Shown here: positions 9,617 to 20,657 of the stretch, piece by piece
Layout: every line of letters begins with the position of its first letter
How positions within the stretch are numbered: position 1 is the first letter of the stretch
Origin: Phosphoribacter sp037046615
GTDB lineage: Bacteria > Actinomycetota > Actinomycetes > Actinomycetales > Dermatophilaceae
NCBI GenBank assembly: GCA_037046615.1
Contig: JBAOHD010000008.1
Location: forward strand, 558,001-622,000
Direction of reading: 5' to 3'
DNA length: 64,000 nucleotides
Notes under the pieces: model-generated
Database searches by the model: none
What the model saw: only the letters and a program-made list of their open reading frames with translations
What the model was told of the DNA's origin: nothing
Position numbers and translations under genes: made by a program

Positions 9617-10198
9617 TCAGTGAGCAGCGAGGCGTCCCTGGGTCGCGCGCAGTCGGGCCACCCGGCGCCGGATCATCACCTGATCGAGCGAATAGCGCGA
9701 GTTTGGCGCGTCACCGGTGAGCTTGCGACGTAGTGCCGCTGTCGCCGCCACCCGACGGGTCGTCAACGGCGTGAAACCGAGCCGCGCGTAGAACCTGTTG
9801 GCGTCGCGCAGCGTGGCTGGCACCGTGCTCGCGATCTGCTCCGCACCCTGACGCTCGGCGTATGCCGCGATCGCCGACAAGAGCGCTTTGGCCGCTCCCT
9901 GGCCGCGGGCTTCGCGGACGACGAAAAGTTGCTCGACCGACATGCATGCAACGCCGCTGAACGGATTCAGCGAGCAGTCCATGAGCACGGCATACCCGAC
10001 GGGAGTGCGGTCGATCAGCGCAATGAAGGCCGTGATGTCCGCACGACCGAGCGCGGTGTGAATGGCCTCGGGGGTGAGCCGACGAGAACCGGCGTCCTTG
10101 GGTGACTCGGCTTCCGCGCGAGCAGTGGTCCACAGATCGACAACCGTCGAGGCCAACTCATCGTCGACCTTGCGCACCACGACTGACGGTCGGGACAC
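9617..10198 (-). CDS. GNAT-family N-acetyltransferase
   Basis: This 193-residue protein has the GNAT core at residues about 5-150. The acetyl-CoA loop is LFVVREARGQGAAKALLSAI (R/Q-x-x-G-x-G/A) and the C-terminal half is ANRFYARLGFTPLTTRR. About 35 extra basic residues at the C-terminus (VMIRRRVARLRATQ) might contact nucleic acid or ribosome; that is speculation. The acceptor substrate is unknown. It ends 9 bases from the thioesterase gene, tail to tail. Confidence 0.85.
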   Translation of the reverse strand: MSRPSVVVRKVDDELASTVVDLWTTARAEAESPKDAGSRRLTPEAIHTALGRADITAFIALIDRTPVGYAVLMDCSLNPFSGVACMSVEQLFVVREARGQGAAKALLSAIAAYAERQGAEQIASTVPATLRDANRFYARLGFTPLTTRRVAATAALRRKLTGDAPNSRYSLDQVMIRRRVARLRATQGRLAAH

Positions 10199-10359
10199 GA
10201 CAACCTCCGGTACGTCTCTGACACCTTTGTCGCCGCCCCCTGACGGCGAGACCCGCTGGCCTCTTCCTCCGACTCTAAGGGGTCCGACCCCCCGACCGAA
10301 ACCCGCATGTGACCCGAGTCAACTGCGGCCCCAGGCTCGTCAGTCACTACGCTGACCAG

Positions 10360-11184
10360 GTGAGTGGAGCTTTCCCAGGACTGGGCACGGTCATCAACGT
10401 CGCCACGGTTGTCGTCGGGGCTCTGCTCGGGATGTGGGTCGGACACCGCCTGCCAGACCGGACCCGATCGGTCGTCACCGATTGCCTCGGGTTGACGACA
10501 CTCCTGGTCGCCGGCCTGTCGTGCGTCGCTGTCACAGATGCCACCTTGCGCGCTGCAGTCGGACCTGGGGTGCCGGTCCTCGTGGTGCTCGGGTCCCTGG
10601 TGGTCGGATCCATCACGGGGTCTGCCCTGCGCCTGAGCGATCGACTCGAAGGCCTCGCCGGTGCACTCCAGGCGCGCCTCGCACGGCATACCTCGGCCGG
10701 GCCGGGACAGAGCACGGGCGAGGCGGCAGGAGATGCCGCCGCAGCGGACGGCTCCGAGGCAGGTCACGCCGGCCGGGAACGTTTCATCGAAGGATGGCTG
10801 ACAGCCTCGTTGCTGTTCTGCGTCGGGCCGCTGACGATCCTCGGGAGCCTGTCCGACGGCCTGGGGCGCGGCATCGACCAGCTCACCCTCAAGGCGGTGC
10901 TGGACGGGTTCGCTGCGGTCGCCTTCGCATCCTCGTTTGGCTTCGGGGTGCTCATGTCCGCGCTATCGGTGGCGGTCGTGCAAGGCAGCCTCACGGTGCT
11001 CGGGGTCCTCCTCGGGTCACTCCTGCCCGAAGCTCACATCGCGGCTCTGACGGCGACCGGCGGCCTGCTGCTGGTCGGCATCAGCCTCCGTCTGCTGCGC
11101 ATCCGCGACGTCCCCGTGGCTGACATGTTACCCGCGCTCGTCGTCGCTCCCCTGCTGACGCAACTCATCGTCGCGTTGCGCTGA
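10360..11184 (+). CDS. DUF554 family membrane protein
   Basis: The frame is open from an ATG at 10309, but the GTG at 10360 gives the normal family start SGAFPGLGTVINVATVVVGALLG. The protein (274 residues) has about six membrane segments and the DUF554 signatures GLTTLLVAG and ASSFGFGVLMSALSV. An Ala/Gly-rich, poorly conserved insertion of about 40 residues (after ARLARHTS) sits in the middle loop. The function of DUF554 proteins is not established; a transport role is often proposed. Confidence 0.8.
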   Translation: MSGAFPGLGTVINVATVVVGALLGMWVGHRLPDRTRSVVTDCLGLTTLLVAGLSCVAVTDATLRAAVGPGVPVLVVLGSLVVGSITGSALRLSDRLEGLAGALQARLARHTSAGPGQSTGEAAGDAAAADGSEAGHAGRERFIEGWLTASLLFCVGPLTILGSLSDGLGRGIDQLTLKAVLDGFAAVAFASSFGFGVLMSALSVAVVQGSLTVLGVLLGSLLPEAHIAALTATGGLLLVGISLRLLRIRDVPVADMLPALVVAPLLTQLIVALR

Positions 11185-11207
11185 CGGGCGCCTTCACCCT
11201 GGGCCCG

Positions 11208-11819
11208 TCACCCCTTGGCGGGCAGCCCGGCGATGACGAGGTCGGCCACTTCGCGCATCGACAAGCGCCGGTCCATCGCGGTCTTCTGGATCCACCGGAA
11301 GGCATCGGGCTCCGACACGCCGAGTTGCGACATGAGCAGACCCTTGGCGCGGTCGACCAGCTTGCGCGTCTCCAACCGGTCGGCGAGGTCGGCGATCTCG
11401 GATTCGAGGGTGCGCAGTTGCAGCCACCGGCTGCGCGCGACATCGATGGCCGGCGTGAGATCGGCGACGGTGAACGGCTTGACGACGTAGGCCATGACCC
11501 CGGCTTCGGTGGCCCGCTCGACGAGCTCGCGCTGGCTGAAGGCCGTGAGCATGACGACCGGGGCCAGCGACTCCGCGCCGATGATGTCGGCGGCGCTGAT
11601 GCCGTCGAGGACGGGCATCTTGACGTCCATGAGGACAAGGTCGGGACGGAGCTCGCGCGTGAGCGCAACAGCCTGCTCGCCATCACCGGCTTGTCCGACG
11701 ACCTCGTAACCGGCCTCGCCGAGCATCTCCGCGAGGTCCATGCGGATGAGCGCTTCGTCTTCGGCGACAACGAGGCGCAACCGAGCCGGCGCCAGCGGCG
11801 CGGACGTGTCCGTGGTCAT
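11208..11819 (-). CDS. ANTAR-domain response regulator (PdtaR-like)
   Basis: The 203-residue protein has a receiver domain (residues 13-130) with acidic pocket EDE, phospho-acceptor D65 in LVLMDVKMP, and switch residues in MLTAF and VVKPF. A C-terminal ANTAR domain follows (about 145-203, AKGLLMSQLGVSEPDAFRWI). ANTAR proteins bind paired hairpins in nascent RNA and prevent termination; the actinobacterial homologue PdtaR works with the kinase PdtaS. The frame extends upstream through the tRNA gene, but the ATG at 11819 gives the natural N-terminus. No kinase gene is adjacent. Confidence 0.9.
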   Translation of the reverse strand: MTTDTSAPLAPARLRLVVAEDEALIRMDLAEMLGEAGYEVVGQAGDGEQAVALTRELRPDLVLMDVKMPVLDGISAADIIGAESLAPVVMLTAFSQRELVERATEAGVMAYVVKPFTVADLTPAIDVARSRWLQLRTLESEIADLADRLETRKLVDRAKGLLMSQLGVSEPDAFRWIQKTAMDRRLSMREVADLVIAGLPAKG

Positions 11820-11862
11820 GGGCCAAGAATAGTGCGCCACCCGAAAGGCGCCTGTCGGTCGG

Positions 11863-11945
11863 TGCCGGGAGCGGGACTTGAACCCGCACGATCTTGCGAT
11901 CAGAGCATTTTGAGTGCCCCGTGTCTGCCATTCCACCACCCCGGC
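11863..11945 (-). tRNA. tRNA-Leu (anticodon CAA)
   Basis: On the minus strand the sequence begins GCCGGGGTGGTGGAATGGCA and folds as a long-variable-arm tRNA. The acceptor stem is GCCGGGG with TCCCGGC (one G-U), the anticodon loop is CTCAAAA with CAA, there is a variable-arm hairpin, and the T-arm is GCGGGTTCAAGTCCCGC. The discriminator base is A. CCA is not encoded. It sits between pyk and the ANTAR regulator. Confidence 0.93.
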
Positions 11946-12007
11946 GAGGTGCGCAGCACAGCATACCCAGTGCGGGCCGCCGCCACTGACCTCCGGTGCG
12001 GAGTGAC

Positions 12008-13449
12008 CTAATAGAGGGCGGGGTTGGACGACTTCGCGTGTGGCCGCCGACGCGCAGGACCCGCATCATGTTGGTCGACCCAGGGATCCCCGGTGGAGAG
12101 CCCGCCACCATGACGATGAGGTCACCCTCGACGCACCGTCCCTCGGCGACGAGGCTCGCCTCGACCTGGGCAGCCATGTCGTCGGTGTGCGCCACGGCCG
12201 GGCCGAGGTAGGTCTCGATCCCCCACACGAGGGCGAGTTGGCTGCGCGTGGCGGGGTTGGACGTAAACGCGAGCATGGGGATCTTCGAACGGAAGCGGGC
12301 GAGGCGCTTCGCCGAGTCGCCCGAGGCCGTGAATGTCACGAGGTACTTCGCGTTGATGAGATCGCCGACCTCGTATGCCGCCAGCGTCACCGCCCCGCCG
12401 ATAGTCCGCGGTGAGCCGGTGAGACTCGCGAGACGCTCGAGCCCGTGCTCCTCGGTGTTTTCGATGATCCGGGCGAGCGTCCGCACGGCGTCGACGGGCC
12501 AGGCACCGATGCTGGTCTCCCCCGACAGCATGACCGCGTCGGCACCGTCGAGGACCGCGTTGGCGGCGTCGCTGGCCTCGGCCCGTGTGGGCCGAGAGTT
12601 CTCGACCATCGACTCGAGGACCTGGGTGGCGACGATGACCGGCTTGGCCCGGCTGCGGGCCAACTCGACAGCCCGCTTCTGCACGAGCGGCACCTGCTCG
12701 AGCGGCAGTTCGACCCCGAGATCACCACGGGCCACCATGAGCCCGTCGAAGACGTCGAGGATCTCGGAAAGGTTGTCGACGGCCTGCGGTTTCTCGATCT
12801 TGGCGATGACCGGCAGCCGCACCCCGACCTCGTCCATGATCTCGTGGACGTCGTCGATGTCGGCCGCCGACCGCACGAAGGACAGAGCGACCATGTCGGC
12901 CCGCAGGCGCAGCGCCCACCGCAGGTCGTCCTTGTCCTTCTCGGACAGGGCTGGCACGCTGACGGCCACCCCGGGGAGGTTGATGCCCTTGTTGTTGGAG
13001 ACGATGCCGCCTTCGACGACCACAGTGACGATGTCGGTCTCGGTGACGTCCACGGCGCGCAAGGTGACCTTGCCGTCGTCGACGAGCAGCAGGTCTCCGG
13101 CGCGGACGTCTCCGGGCATGCCCTTGAAGGTCGTCGACACCCGATGACGGTCACCGAGGATGTCATCGGTCGTGATCGTGAAGGTGTCGCCGACAGCGAG
13201 CTCGATCGGCCCGTCGGCAAACCTGCCGGTGCGGATCTTGGGCCCCTGCAGGTCGACGAGGATGCCCACTGCGTGCCCGGACTCGTCACTGGCCTGACGG
13301 ACAGCACGGTAGACCAGCTCGTGGGCGGCATGCTCGCCGTGCGAGAGGTTGAGCCGGGCGATGTCCATTCCCGCGGAGATGAGTTCACGGATGCGGCTCG
13401 GAGTGGACGTAGCCGGACCCAAGGTGCAGACGATCTTGGCGCGACGCAT
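12008..13449 (-). CDS. pyk: Pyruvate kinase (frameshift at the extreme C-terminus)
   Basis: Pyruvate kinase converts phosphoenolpyruvate and ADP to pyruvate and ATP in glycolysis. Present are the N-terminal RRAKIVCTLGPATSTPSRI, the substrate region DIARLNLSHGEH, the active-site Lys region VIAKIEKPQAVDNL, MVARGDLGVELP and VMLSGETSIGAWPV. The start is the ATG at 13449. In the main frame the protein would run on through the tRNA-Leu gene, which is not credible. Moving one base near 12045-12060 gives an end ...KSSNPALY with a stop at 12008 and a total of about 480 residues, the usual length. Probably a sequencing indel. Confidence 0.92.
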
Positions 13450-13516
13450 GGAAAGCAACCCTAGGCCCGCCGCGCGCCCCGCTCGACATCGTGAGCGGGA
13501 CGCGCCGCGGATCGTC

Positions 13517-14977
13517 CTAGATCGTGAGCGGCCGGTCGGTCGGGTTGATCGGCCGCGGCAACTGACTGGGTGACCCCATGAGCCAGCTGTCGACGCCGTG
13601 TGCGGCTGCCCGCCCCTCGGCGATCGCCCACACGATGAGCGATTGCCCACGGCCGGCGTCACCGGCGACAAAGACGCCCGGGACGCTCGTCATGTATGCC
13701 GCATCGCGGACGATAGTGGAGCGCGCGTCAAGCTCGACCCCAAGTTGCTCGACGACACCCTCGCCTTCTGGCCCGAGGAAGCCCATCGCGAGCAGGACCA
13801 ACTGAGCGGGCAACTCCCGCTCGGTGCCGTCGATCGGTGCAAACCGGCCGTCGACAAACTCCACCTCGGTCAGACGCAGCGCCGCGATGTGGCCGTCGTC
13901 ATCGCCGACCAGTTCCGTCGTCGACACGGCATACACCCGCTCGCCGCCTTCCTCATGCGCGCTGGCGACGCGGTAGATCATCGGATATGTCGGCCAGGGC
14001 TGGCCGGACGCGCGCTCCTCACCGGGCCGCGGCATGATCTCAAGCGACGTGACCGAGCGCGCCCCCTGGCGGAGGGCAGTGCCGATGCAGTCGGCGCCGG
14101 TGTCACCTCCACCGATGACGATGACGTCCTTGTCCGTGGCGAGGATCTGGCCCTGCACCTGTTCGCCGAGGGCGACCCGGTTGCCCTGCGGGAGATACTC
14201 CATCGCCTGATGAATGCCGCGCAGCTCACGCCCGGGCACGGGCAGGTCACGCGGCACGGTCGCGCCGATGGCGAGGACGACCGCGTCGAACCTAGCTCTG
14301 AGTTGCTGTCCCGTGATCTCCGTGCCGACGGCGACCCCGCACCGGAAGCGCGTGCCCTCGGCCTCCATTTGCGAGATCCGGCGGTCCAGGACTGCCTTCT
14401 CCATCTTGAACTCGGGAATGCCGTAGCGCAGCAGCCCGCCGGGACGATCGGCCCGCTCGTAGACCGCGACCGTGTGCCCCGCCCGGGTGAGTTGCTGGGC
14501 AACCGCAAGCCCAGCCGGGCCCGAGCCGACCACCGCAACAGTCTTGCCGGAGAGGCGTTCTGGCGGCTGGGGGACGACGGTGCCAGCTTCGAAGGCCCGG
14601 TCGATCGTCGTGACTTCGACCTGCTTGATCGTCACAGCCGGCTGGTTGATGCCCAGGACACAGGCGGTTTCGCACGGAGCGGGACACAGACGACCGGTGA
14701 ACTCCGGGAAGTTGTTCGTCGCATGGAGGCGTTCGATCGCCTCGCGCCACTGCCCCTTCCACGCGAGGTCGTTCCACTCAGGGATCAGGTTGCCGAGGGG
14801 ACAGCCGTTGTGACAGAACGGGATTCCACAATCCATGCACCGCCCCGCCTGACGCCTCAGCTGATCGACATCCTGGGGTTCGTAGACCTCACGCCAGTCT
14901 TGGATCCGGACCGGGACGGGGCGACGGGCGGGCAGCTCGCGCGTGCGAGTGGTGAGAAAGCCCTGAGGGTCAGCCAT
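13517..14977 (-). CDS. gltD: Glutamate synthase, small (beta) subunit
   Basis: GltD passes electrons from NADPH to GltB. The 486-residue protein has the N-terminal Fe-S region CMDCGIPFCHNGCPLGN and CPAPCETACVLG, the FAD-binding VAVVGSGPAGLAVAQQL (residues about 150) and the NADPH-binding VIVIGGGDTGADCIGTA (about 290). A second FAD contact near the end is GVFVAGDAGRGQSLIVWAI. The ATG at 14977 overlaps the gltB stop by eight bases, so the two are coupled. Confidence 0.96.
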   Translation of the reverse strand: MADPQGFLTTRTRELPARRPVPVRIQDWREVYEPQDVDQLRRQAGRCMDCGIPFCHNGCPLGNLIPEWNDLAWKGQWREAIERLHATNNFPEFTGRLCPAPCETACVLGINQPAVTIKQVEVTTIDRAFEAGTVVPQPPERLSGKTVAVVGSGPAGLAVAQQLTRAGHTVAVYERADRPGGLLRYGIPEFKMEKAVLDRRISQMEAEGTRFRCGVAVGTEITGQQLRARFDAVVLAIGATVPRDLPVPGRELRGIHQAMEYLPQGNRVALGEQVQGQILATDKDVIVIGGGDTGADCIGTALRQGARSVTSLEIMPRPGEERASGQPWPTYPMIYRVASAHEEGGERVYAVSTTELVGDDDGHIAALRLTEVEFVDGRFAPIDGTERELPAQLVLLAMGFLGPEGEGVVEQLGVELDARSTIVRDAAYMTSVPGVFVAGDAGRGQSLIVWAIAEGRAAAHGVDSWLMGSPSQLPRPINPTDRPLTI

Positions 14978-17900
14978 GGGAAGCCTCCATGATCCGGTTC
15001 CACACTTCGGTGCCGTCAAGGTCCAGGCCTTCGGCCTGAGCTGCCTCGCGGACATCGAGGACAAGTTGATAGTCACGCGGGAGCACGAGCGTGAAGCGGC
15101 TGCGAGCCTGCTCCCAGTCAGCGAGCAGACGCGCGGCGACGGAAGACTCTGTCCATGCATGGTGCGCCTCGAGCATGCGTCGGACGACATCGATGTCGGC
15201 GTCGCGCAGCGGCATGAGGTCGACGAGCTCGGAGTTGACGAGTTCGGCCCGCAGGTCAAGGACATAGGCCACACCGCCCGACATGCCTGCCGCGAAGTTG
15301 CGCCCGGTCGGCCCGAGGACGAGCACCCGGCCCCCGGTCATGTACTCACAACCGTGATCGCCGACGCCCTCGACGACCGCCGTCGCACCGGAGTTGCGGA
15401 CGCAGAAGCGCTCTCCGGTGCGGCCGCGCAGATAGATCTCGCCGCTGGTCGCGCCGTATCCGATGACATTGCCGGCGATGACATTGTCTTCGGCCACGAT
15501 CGGGGAGGCCTTGTCGGGACGGACGACGACCCGGCCCCCGGAGAGGCCCTTGCCGACGTAGTCGTTGCTGTCACCGATGAGGGTGAGGGTGACACCCGCA
15601 GGCAGGAACGCGCCGAACGACTGGCCCCCGGACCCGGTGAGGGTGAGCTCGATGGTGCCGTCCGGCAACCCGTGGGGGTGCGACTTGGTCACCGTATGGC
15701 CAAGCATCGTGCCCACGGTGCGGTTGACGTTGCGGACCGCGCTCACCCCGCGCACCGGCTCACCGCGGTCGATCGCCGGGGAGGCGATGTCGACCAGGGT
15801 GTTGTCGAGGGCCGCCGCCAGCCCGTGGTCCTGGACGACCGACTGGTATGCCGTGCCGCCAGTGGGGTCCTCGACCGCGGCCAGGATCGGGCGCAGGTCG
15901 AGCCCGGAGGCCTTCCAGTGCTCGATCGCCGCGTCGGTGACGAGGGAGTCAACCTGTCCGATGGCCTCCTGGAGGGTGCGGAAGCCCAGTGACGCCAGGA
16001 GCTCACGCACCTCTTCGGCGATGTACTCGAAGAAGGTCTCGACGAACTCCGGCTTGCCCGAAAAGCGCGCCCGGAGTTCGGGATTCTGTGTCGCGACGCC
16101 GACGGGACAGGTGTCGAGGTGGCAGACCCGCATCATGATGCAGCCGCTGACCACCAGAGGGGCGGTCGCGAAGCCGAACTCTTCGGCGCCGAGCAAGGCG
16201 GCGATGACGACATCACGGCCGGTCTTGAGTTGCCCGTCGGTCTGGACGACGATGCGGTCGCGCAGGCCGTTGAGGCGCAGGGTCTGCTGGGTTTCGGCGA
16301 GCCCGAGCTCCCAGGGAGCACCGGCGTGCTTGAGCGAGGTCAAGGGCGAGGCGCCGGTGCCACCGTCGTGACCGGAGATGAGCACGACGTCGGCGTGGGC
16401 CTTGGAGACGCCCGCAGCAACCGTCCCGACGCCGACCTCCGACACGAGCTTGACGTGGATGCGCGCGCTCGGGTTGGCGTTCTTGAGGTCGTGGATCAGC
16501 TGGGCGAGGTCTTCGATCGAATAGATGTCGTGGTGCGGCGGCGGGCTGATCAGTCCGACGCCGGGGGTCGAGTGCCGCGTCTTGGCCACCCAGGGGTAGA
16601 CCTTCTTGCCCGGGAGTTGACCACCCTCGCCTGGCTTGGCGCCTTGGGCCATCTTGATCTGGATGTCATCCGACTCGGTGAGATAGAGGCTCGTGACCCC
16701 GAATCGACCCGAGGCGACCTGCTTGATCGCCGACCGGCGGGTCGGGTCGAGGAGCCGGTCGACGTCCTCGCCACCTTCACCGGTGTTGGATTTGCCGCCG
16801 AGCCGGTTCATGGCGATCGCCAGGGTCTCGTGCGCCTCGCGGCTGATCGAGCCGTAGCTCATCGCCCCGGTCTGGAACCGCTTGACGATCTCGCTGACCG
16901 GCTCGACCTCGTCGATCGAGATCGGCTCTCGCCCGGTGACAGATGAGCCCGCGAAGCTGAAGAGCCCGCGCAAGGTCATGAGGCGCTCGGACTGCTCGTC
17001 CACCCGGGCGGTGTACTGCTTGAAGATGTCGTAGCGACGCTGGCGCGTCGAGTGCTGGAGCCGGAAGACGGTGTCGGGGTCGAACAGATGCGGCTCGCCC
17101 TCCCGGCGCCACTGGTATTCCCCGCCGACCCACAGGGTCCGGTGGGCCGGGTGGACGCCCTCGAGGGGGTAGGCCAGCGCATGCCGGGCGGCGACTTCGT
17201 CGGCAATGACGTCGAGCCCGACGCCGCCGAGCTGGGTCACCGTCCCGGTGAAGTAGCGGTTGACGACGTCCTGCGACAGACCGATCGCCTCGAAGACCTG
17301 GGCTCCGCAGTAGGAGGCCACCGTCGAGATGCCCATCTTGGACATGACCTTGAGGACGCCCTTGCCGAGCCCTTTGATGAGGTTTGCGACGGCCTTGTCG
17401 GCTGTCACTCCCGTGAGGGCTCCGGAGCGGACGAGTTCTTCGACGCTCTCCATCGCGAGATAGGGGTTGACCGCTGCCGCGCCGTAGCCGACGAGCAGTG
17501 CGACGTGGTGGACCTCGCGGACGTCACCGGCCTCGACGATGAGTCCGACCTTGGTGCGGGTCTTCTCCCGGATGAGGTGATGGTGGACCGCCGAAGTCAG
17601 GAGCAACGACGGGATGGGTGCGAGGTCGCGCCCCGAGTCACGGTCGGACAGGACGACGAAGCGCACGCCGCGGGCGATCGCTCCGGAGACTTCGGCGCAG
17701 AGCACCTCGATCCGCGCGGCCATGGCCGAAGCCCCACCCGACACGTCATAGAGACCGCGCACGACGTGGGTCGCATACCCCGGAAGGTCGCCGTCGGCGT
17801 TGATGTGGACGATCTTGGCCAACTCGTCGTTGTCGATGACCGGGAATTTGACGATGACCTTGCGGGCGTGAGCGGGAGTGTCCTCGAGGATGTTGCCCTC

Positions 17901-19563
17901 GGGCCCGATGACCGTGCCCAGCGAGGTGACGAGCTCTTCGCGGATCGCATCCAACGGCGGATTCGTCACTTGGGCGAACAGCTGGGTGAAGTAGTCGAAG
18001 AGCAGGCGCGGCCGACTCGACAACACCGCGATCGGGCTGTCGGTGCCCATGGAGCCGAGCGCCTCTCCGCCGGTCTTGGCCATCGGCGACAGGATGACGC
18101 GCAGCTCCTCCTGCGTGTAGCCGAAGGTCTGCTGCCGACGGGCGACGGACTTGGCCGTGTGGACGATGTGTTCGCGGTCGGGCAGGTCGGCGATCCGGAT
18201 CAGGCCGGCGTGCATCCACTCCTCGTAAGGCGCCGCCGCTGAGAGGTCCGCCTTGATCTCGTCATCCCGGACGATCCGGCCGTGCTCGGTGTCCACGAGG
18301 AACATCCGGCCAGGCTGCAGCCGCCCCTTGCGGACCACCCGGGCGGGATCGAGGTCGAGCACGCCCGTCTCGGACGCCAACACGACGAGCCCGTCATCGG
18401 TGACCGAGTAGCGCCCGGGGCGCAGGCCGTTACGGTCCAGCACCGCTCCGATGACGGTGCCATCCGTGAAGGTCACACAGGCAGGTCCGTCCCACGGCTC
18501 CATGAGGGTCGAGTGGTAGCGGTAGAAGGCCCGGCGCGCGGGATCCATGTCGGTGTGGTTTTCCCACGCCTCGGGGATCATCATGAGCACCGCGTGGGGC
18601 AGCGAGCGGCCACTGAGGTGCAGCAACTCGAGCACCTCGTCGAAGGAGGCCGAGTCGGATGCGCCCGGAGTGCAGATCGGGAAGAGGCGGTTGAGGTCGC
18701 CGGGAATCGCGTCGGTCGCGAGCATCGACTCACGAGCCCTCATCCAGTTGCGGTTGCCCTTGACAGTGTTGATCTCACCGTTGTGGGCGATGAGCCGGTA
18801 CGGATGCGCGAGCGGCCACGAGGGGAAGGTGTTGGTCGAGAACCGCGAGTGCACGAGTGCGAGCTCGGTCTCGAAGCGCGGGTCCGACAGGTCTGGGAAG
18901 AAGGGCTCAAGCTGGGTGGTCGTCAGCATCCCCTTGTAGACGAGGGTCCGCGACGACAGCGAGGGGAAGTAGACCTCGACCTCTCGCTCGGCGCGCTTGC
19001 GCAGGCAGAAGGCGACCCGGTCGAGCTCGAGGCCCGGCCTGGCCACCGAGCGCCGCGCACGAACAACTTGCGCGAAGTGCGGCATACAGGCCTTCGCGCT
19101 GATCGCCGACCAACTCCGGGACGATGGGCACCTCACGCCAGCCGAGGACCTGTGAGTCCCTCCTGAGCGGCGATGGCCTCGATCCGAGCGACCGCCGACG
19201 GTCCGTGCCTCGCGGGTCGATGGGCAGGTATGCCGCCCCCACGGCATACCGACCCGCATGGCGGAAGTTCCGGTCCCCCGGCGTCCCGCAGTGACCTCGC
19301 GCAGGAAGCGGTCGGGGATCTGGGTGAGGATGCCGGCGCCGTCGCCGACCAGGGGGTCCGAGCCGGTGGCGCCGCGGTGGTCGAGGTTGCGCAGCGCCGT
19401 CAGCGCGCAGCTCGACGATGTCGTGTCCGGCGGTCGGCCCCGCAGGCGTGGCGACCATCGCGACGCCACATGCGTCGTGCTCGAACTCCCGCCGGTAGAG
19501 ACCCGATGTCGTCGGGGAGTAGCGGAAAAGGGCATGCGCGGTTGCGTCATGGGTGAGCCTCAC
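14970..19563 (-). CDS. gltB: Glutamate synthase, large (alpha) subunit, several frameshifts in the first 550 bases
   Basis: GltB makes glutamate from glutamine and 2-oxoglutarate. The start is a GTG at 19563. The first frame gives GLYRREFEHDACGVAMV, where the Cys after DA is the catalytic N-terminal nucleophile of the class II amidotransferase domain. The frame then changes at least three times between 19,030 and 19,450 (pieces ALTALRNLDHRGATGSDPL and GRYAVGAAYLPIDPR fit the family). From about 19,000 it is open to the stop. The FMN/synthase domain (RFQTGAMSYGSISREAHETL), the [3Fe-4S] cysteines CHLDTCPVGVATQNPE and the GXGXG beta-helix (GKGLSGGRVVVRPD) are intact. I infer sequencing errors, not a true pseudogene. 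Confidence 0.93.
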
Positions 19564-19693
19564 CGTCCTGGCACCAGGCGTCACCGATGAGGAGCCGACG
19601 TGGAGATGACGGCTGGACGGCGGTGGCCAGCGTGGGCAGGATACCGGACCCGGAAACATCGTCCTACAGTGTGATACGCGTCATTCCGTATGC

Positions 19694-19711
19694 CGAGACG
19701 CTGGCGTCTCG
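19694..19711 (-). terminator. Short hairpin after lgt
   Basis: CGAGACGC and GCGTCTCG form an 8-bp stem with a two-base loop, three bases beyond the last lgt stop at 19714. There is no U-tract, so the call is weak. Confidence 0.35.
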
Positions 19712-19713
19712 CG

Positions 19714-20657
19714 TCACTGGTCCGGCAGGGCGGCGCTTGCCTGGACAGACGCAGCGTCCGAGGCGCGGTTCGCCGCGACCGGCGCGGCGTGTAGAGGAAC
19801 ACTGCCGAGCGCCAGGATCGAGCAGCCGAGACCCAGGTGTTGACCCGCAGGCCGAGGATCCGGTTGGCCTCGTCGGTGCGCATCAGCTCGATGAAGAAAC
19901 GGCCGAGCGGGTAGCCGGCGATCGACGAGCGCGCCGAAGACCTGCCCCGGGCGGAACGTCCGCGCGACGGTCCCAGCCAGACCAGGACGGCCGGCGAGCG
20001 AGAGGACACCAGAGCAGCCTCGTAGAGAAAGGTCGGGTGGAACATCACCTTTGACGATGGGATTGCCCTCAGGGTCTGTTACGGCGCGTCCGGCGTGCTG
20101 ATCCCACTCGTAGATCTGCAAGCCCCCACGGCAGGTCGGTCGGCGAGCCGTAGATCTCGTTGTTGAACCAGTTGCCCAACCTGCCCCAAGGCCTGGGCCA
20201 CGAGCGTACCCCGGCGCCGCGGCGTCGAGCGAAGTCGGCGGAATGCGACGCCGCGCTCGCCGGCAGCCGATCCAGGCGCCGACGGCAGCCCAAGGCGACG
20301 GCACCCCAGATGCCGAGCCCGCCCTCCCAGATCTCGCACGGCGTCCCACGGGTTGCCACCCTCGCCGAAGTAGGCCTGCGGGCGTCGTGATGACGTGGTA
20401 GATCCGCCCACCGACGATGCCGAAGGGCACCGCCCACGCGGCGATGTCCAGGACCGAGCCCGGGGGTCGTCGCCCCGGGCGAGCGAGGCGGCGCTGGGCG
20501 ATCCAGGCGGCGACGACGATGCCGGCGAGGATGGACAGGGCATAGGCGCGGACCGGCAAGCGGGCCGAGATGCCAGCACACGCCGGTCGTCGGGCTGGGG
20601 ATCTCGGCGACCAGGTCGACAGGTCGACCAGCGTGGCTCAGGGCGGCCAGCGGTCAC
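19714..20657 (-). CDS. lgt: Prolipoprotein diacylglyceryl transferase (multiple frameshifts)
   Basis: Lgt moves diacylglycerol from phosphatidylglycerol to the lipobox Cys of prelipoproteins in the membrane. Pieces in all three frames add up to one family member: LVAEIPSPTTGV, VRAYALSILAGIVVAAWIAQ, SVLDIAAWAVPFGIVGGRIYHVITT, YFGEGGNP, WGAVALG and RVNTW. At least six frame changes occur in about 900 bases, so the listed limits are approximate. The likely GTG start at 20657 overlaps the stop of the DsbA-like gene. Such density of indels in an essential-type gene argues for local low sequence quality. Confidence 0.8.

Noticed and set aside
11820..11939. Longer N-terminus of the ANTAR regulator
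   Set aside because: The extra residues are translated tRNA sequence; the ATG at 11819 gives the family start.
11683..12008. Extension of pyruvate kinase through the tRNA-Leu gene
   Set aside because: The extension is a frame artefact after an indel; a correct end is available at 12008 and the tRNA is clear.
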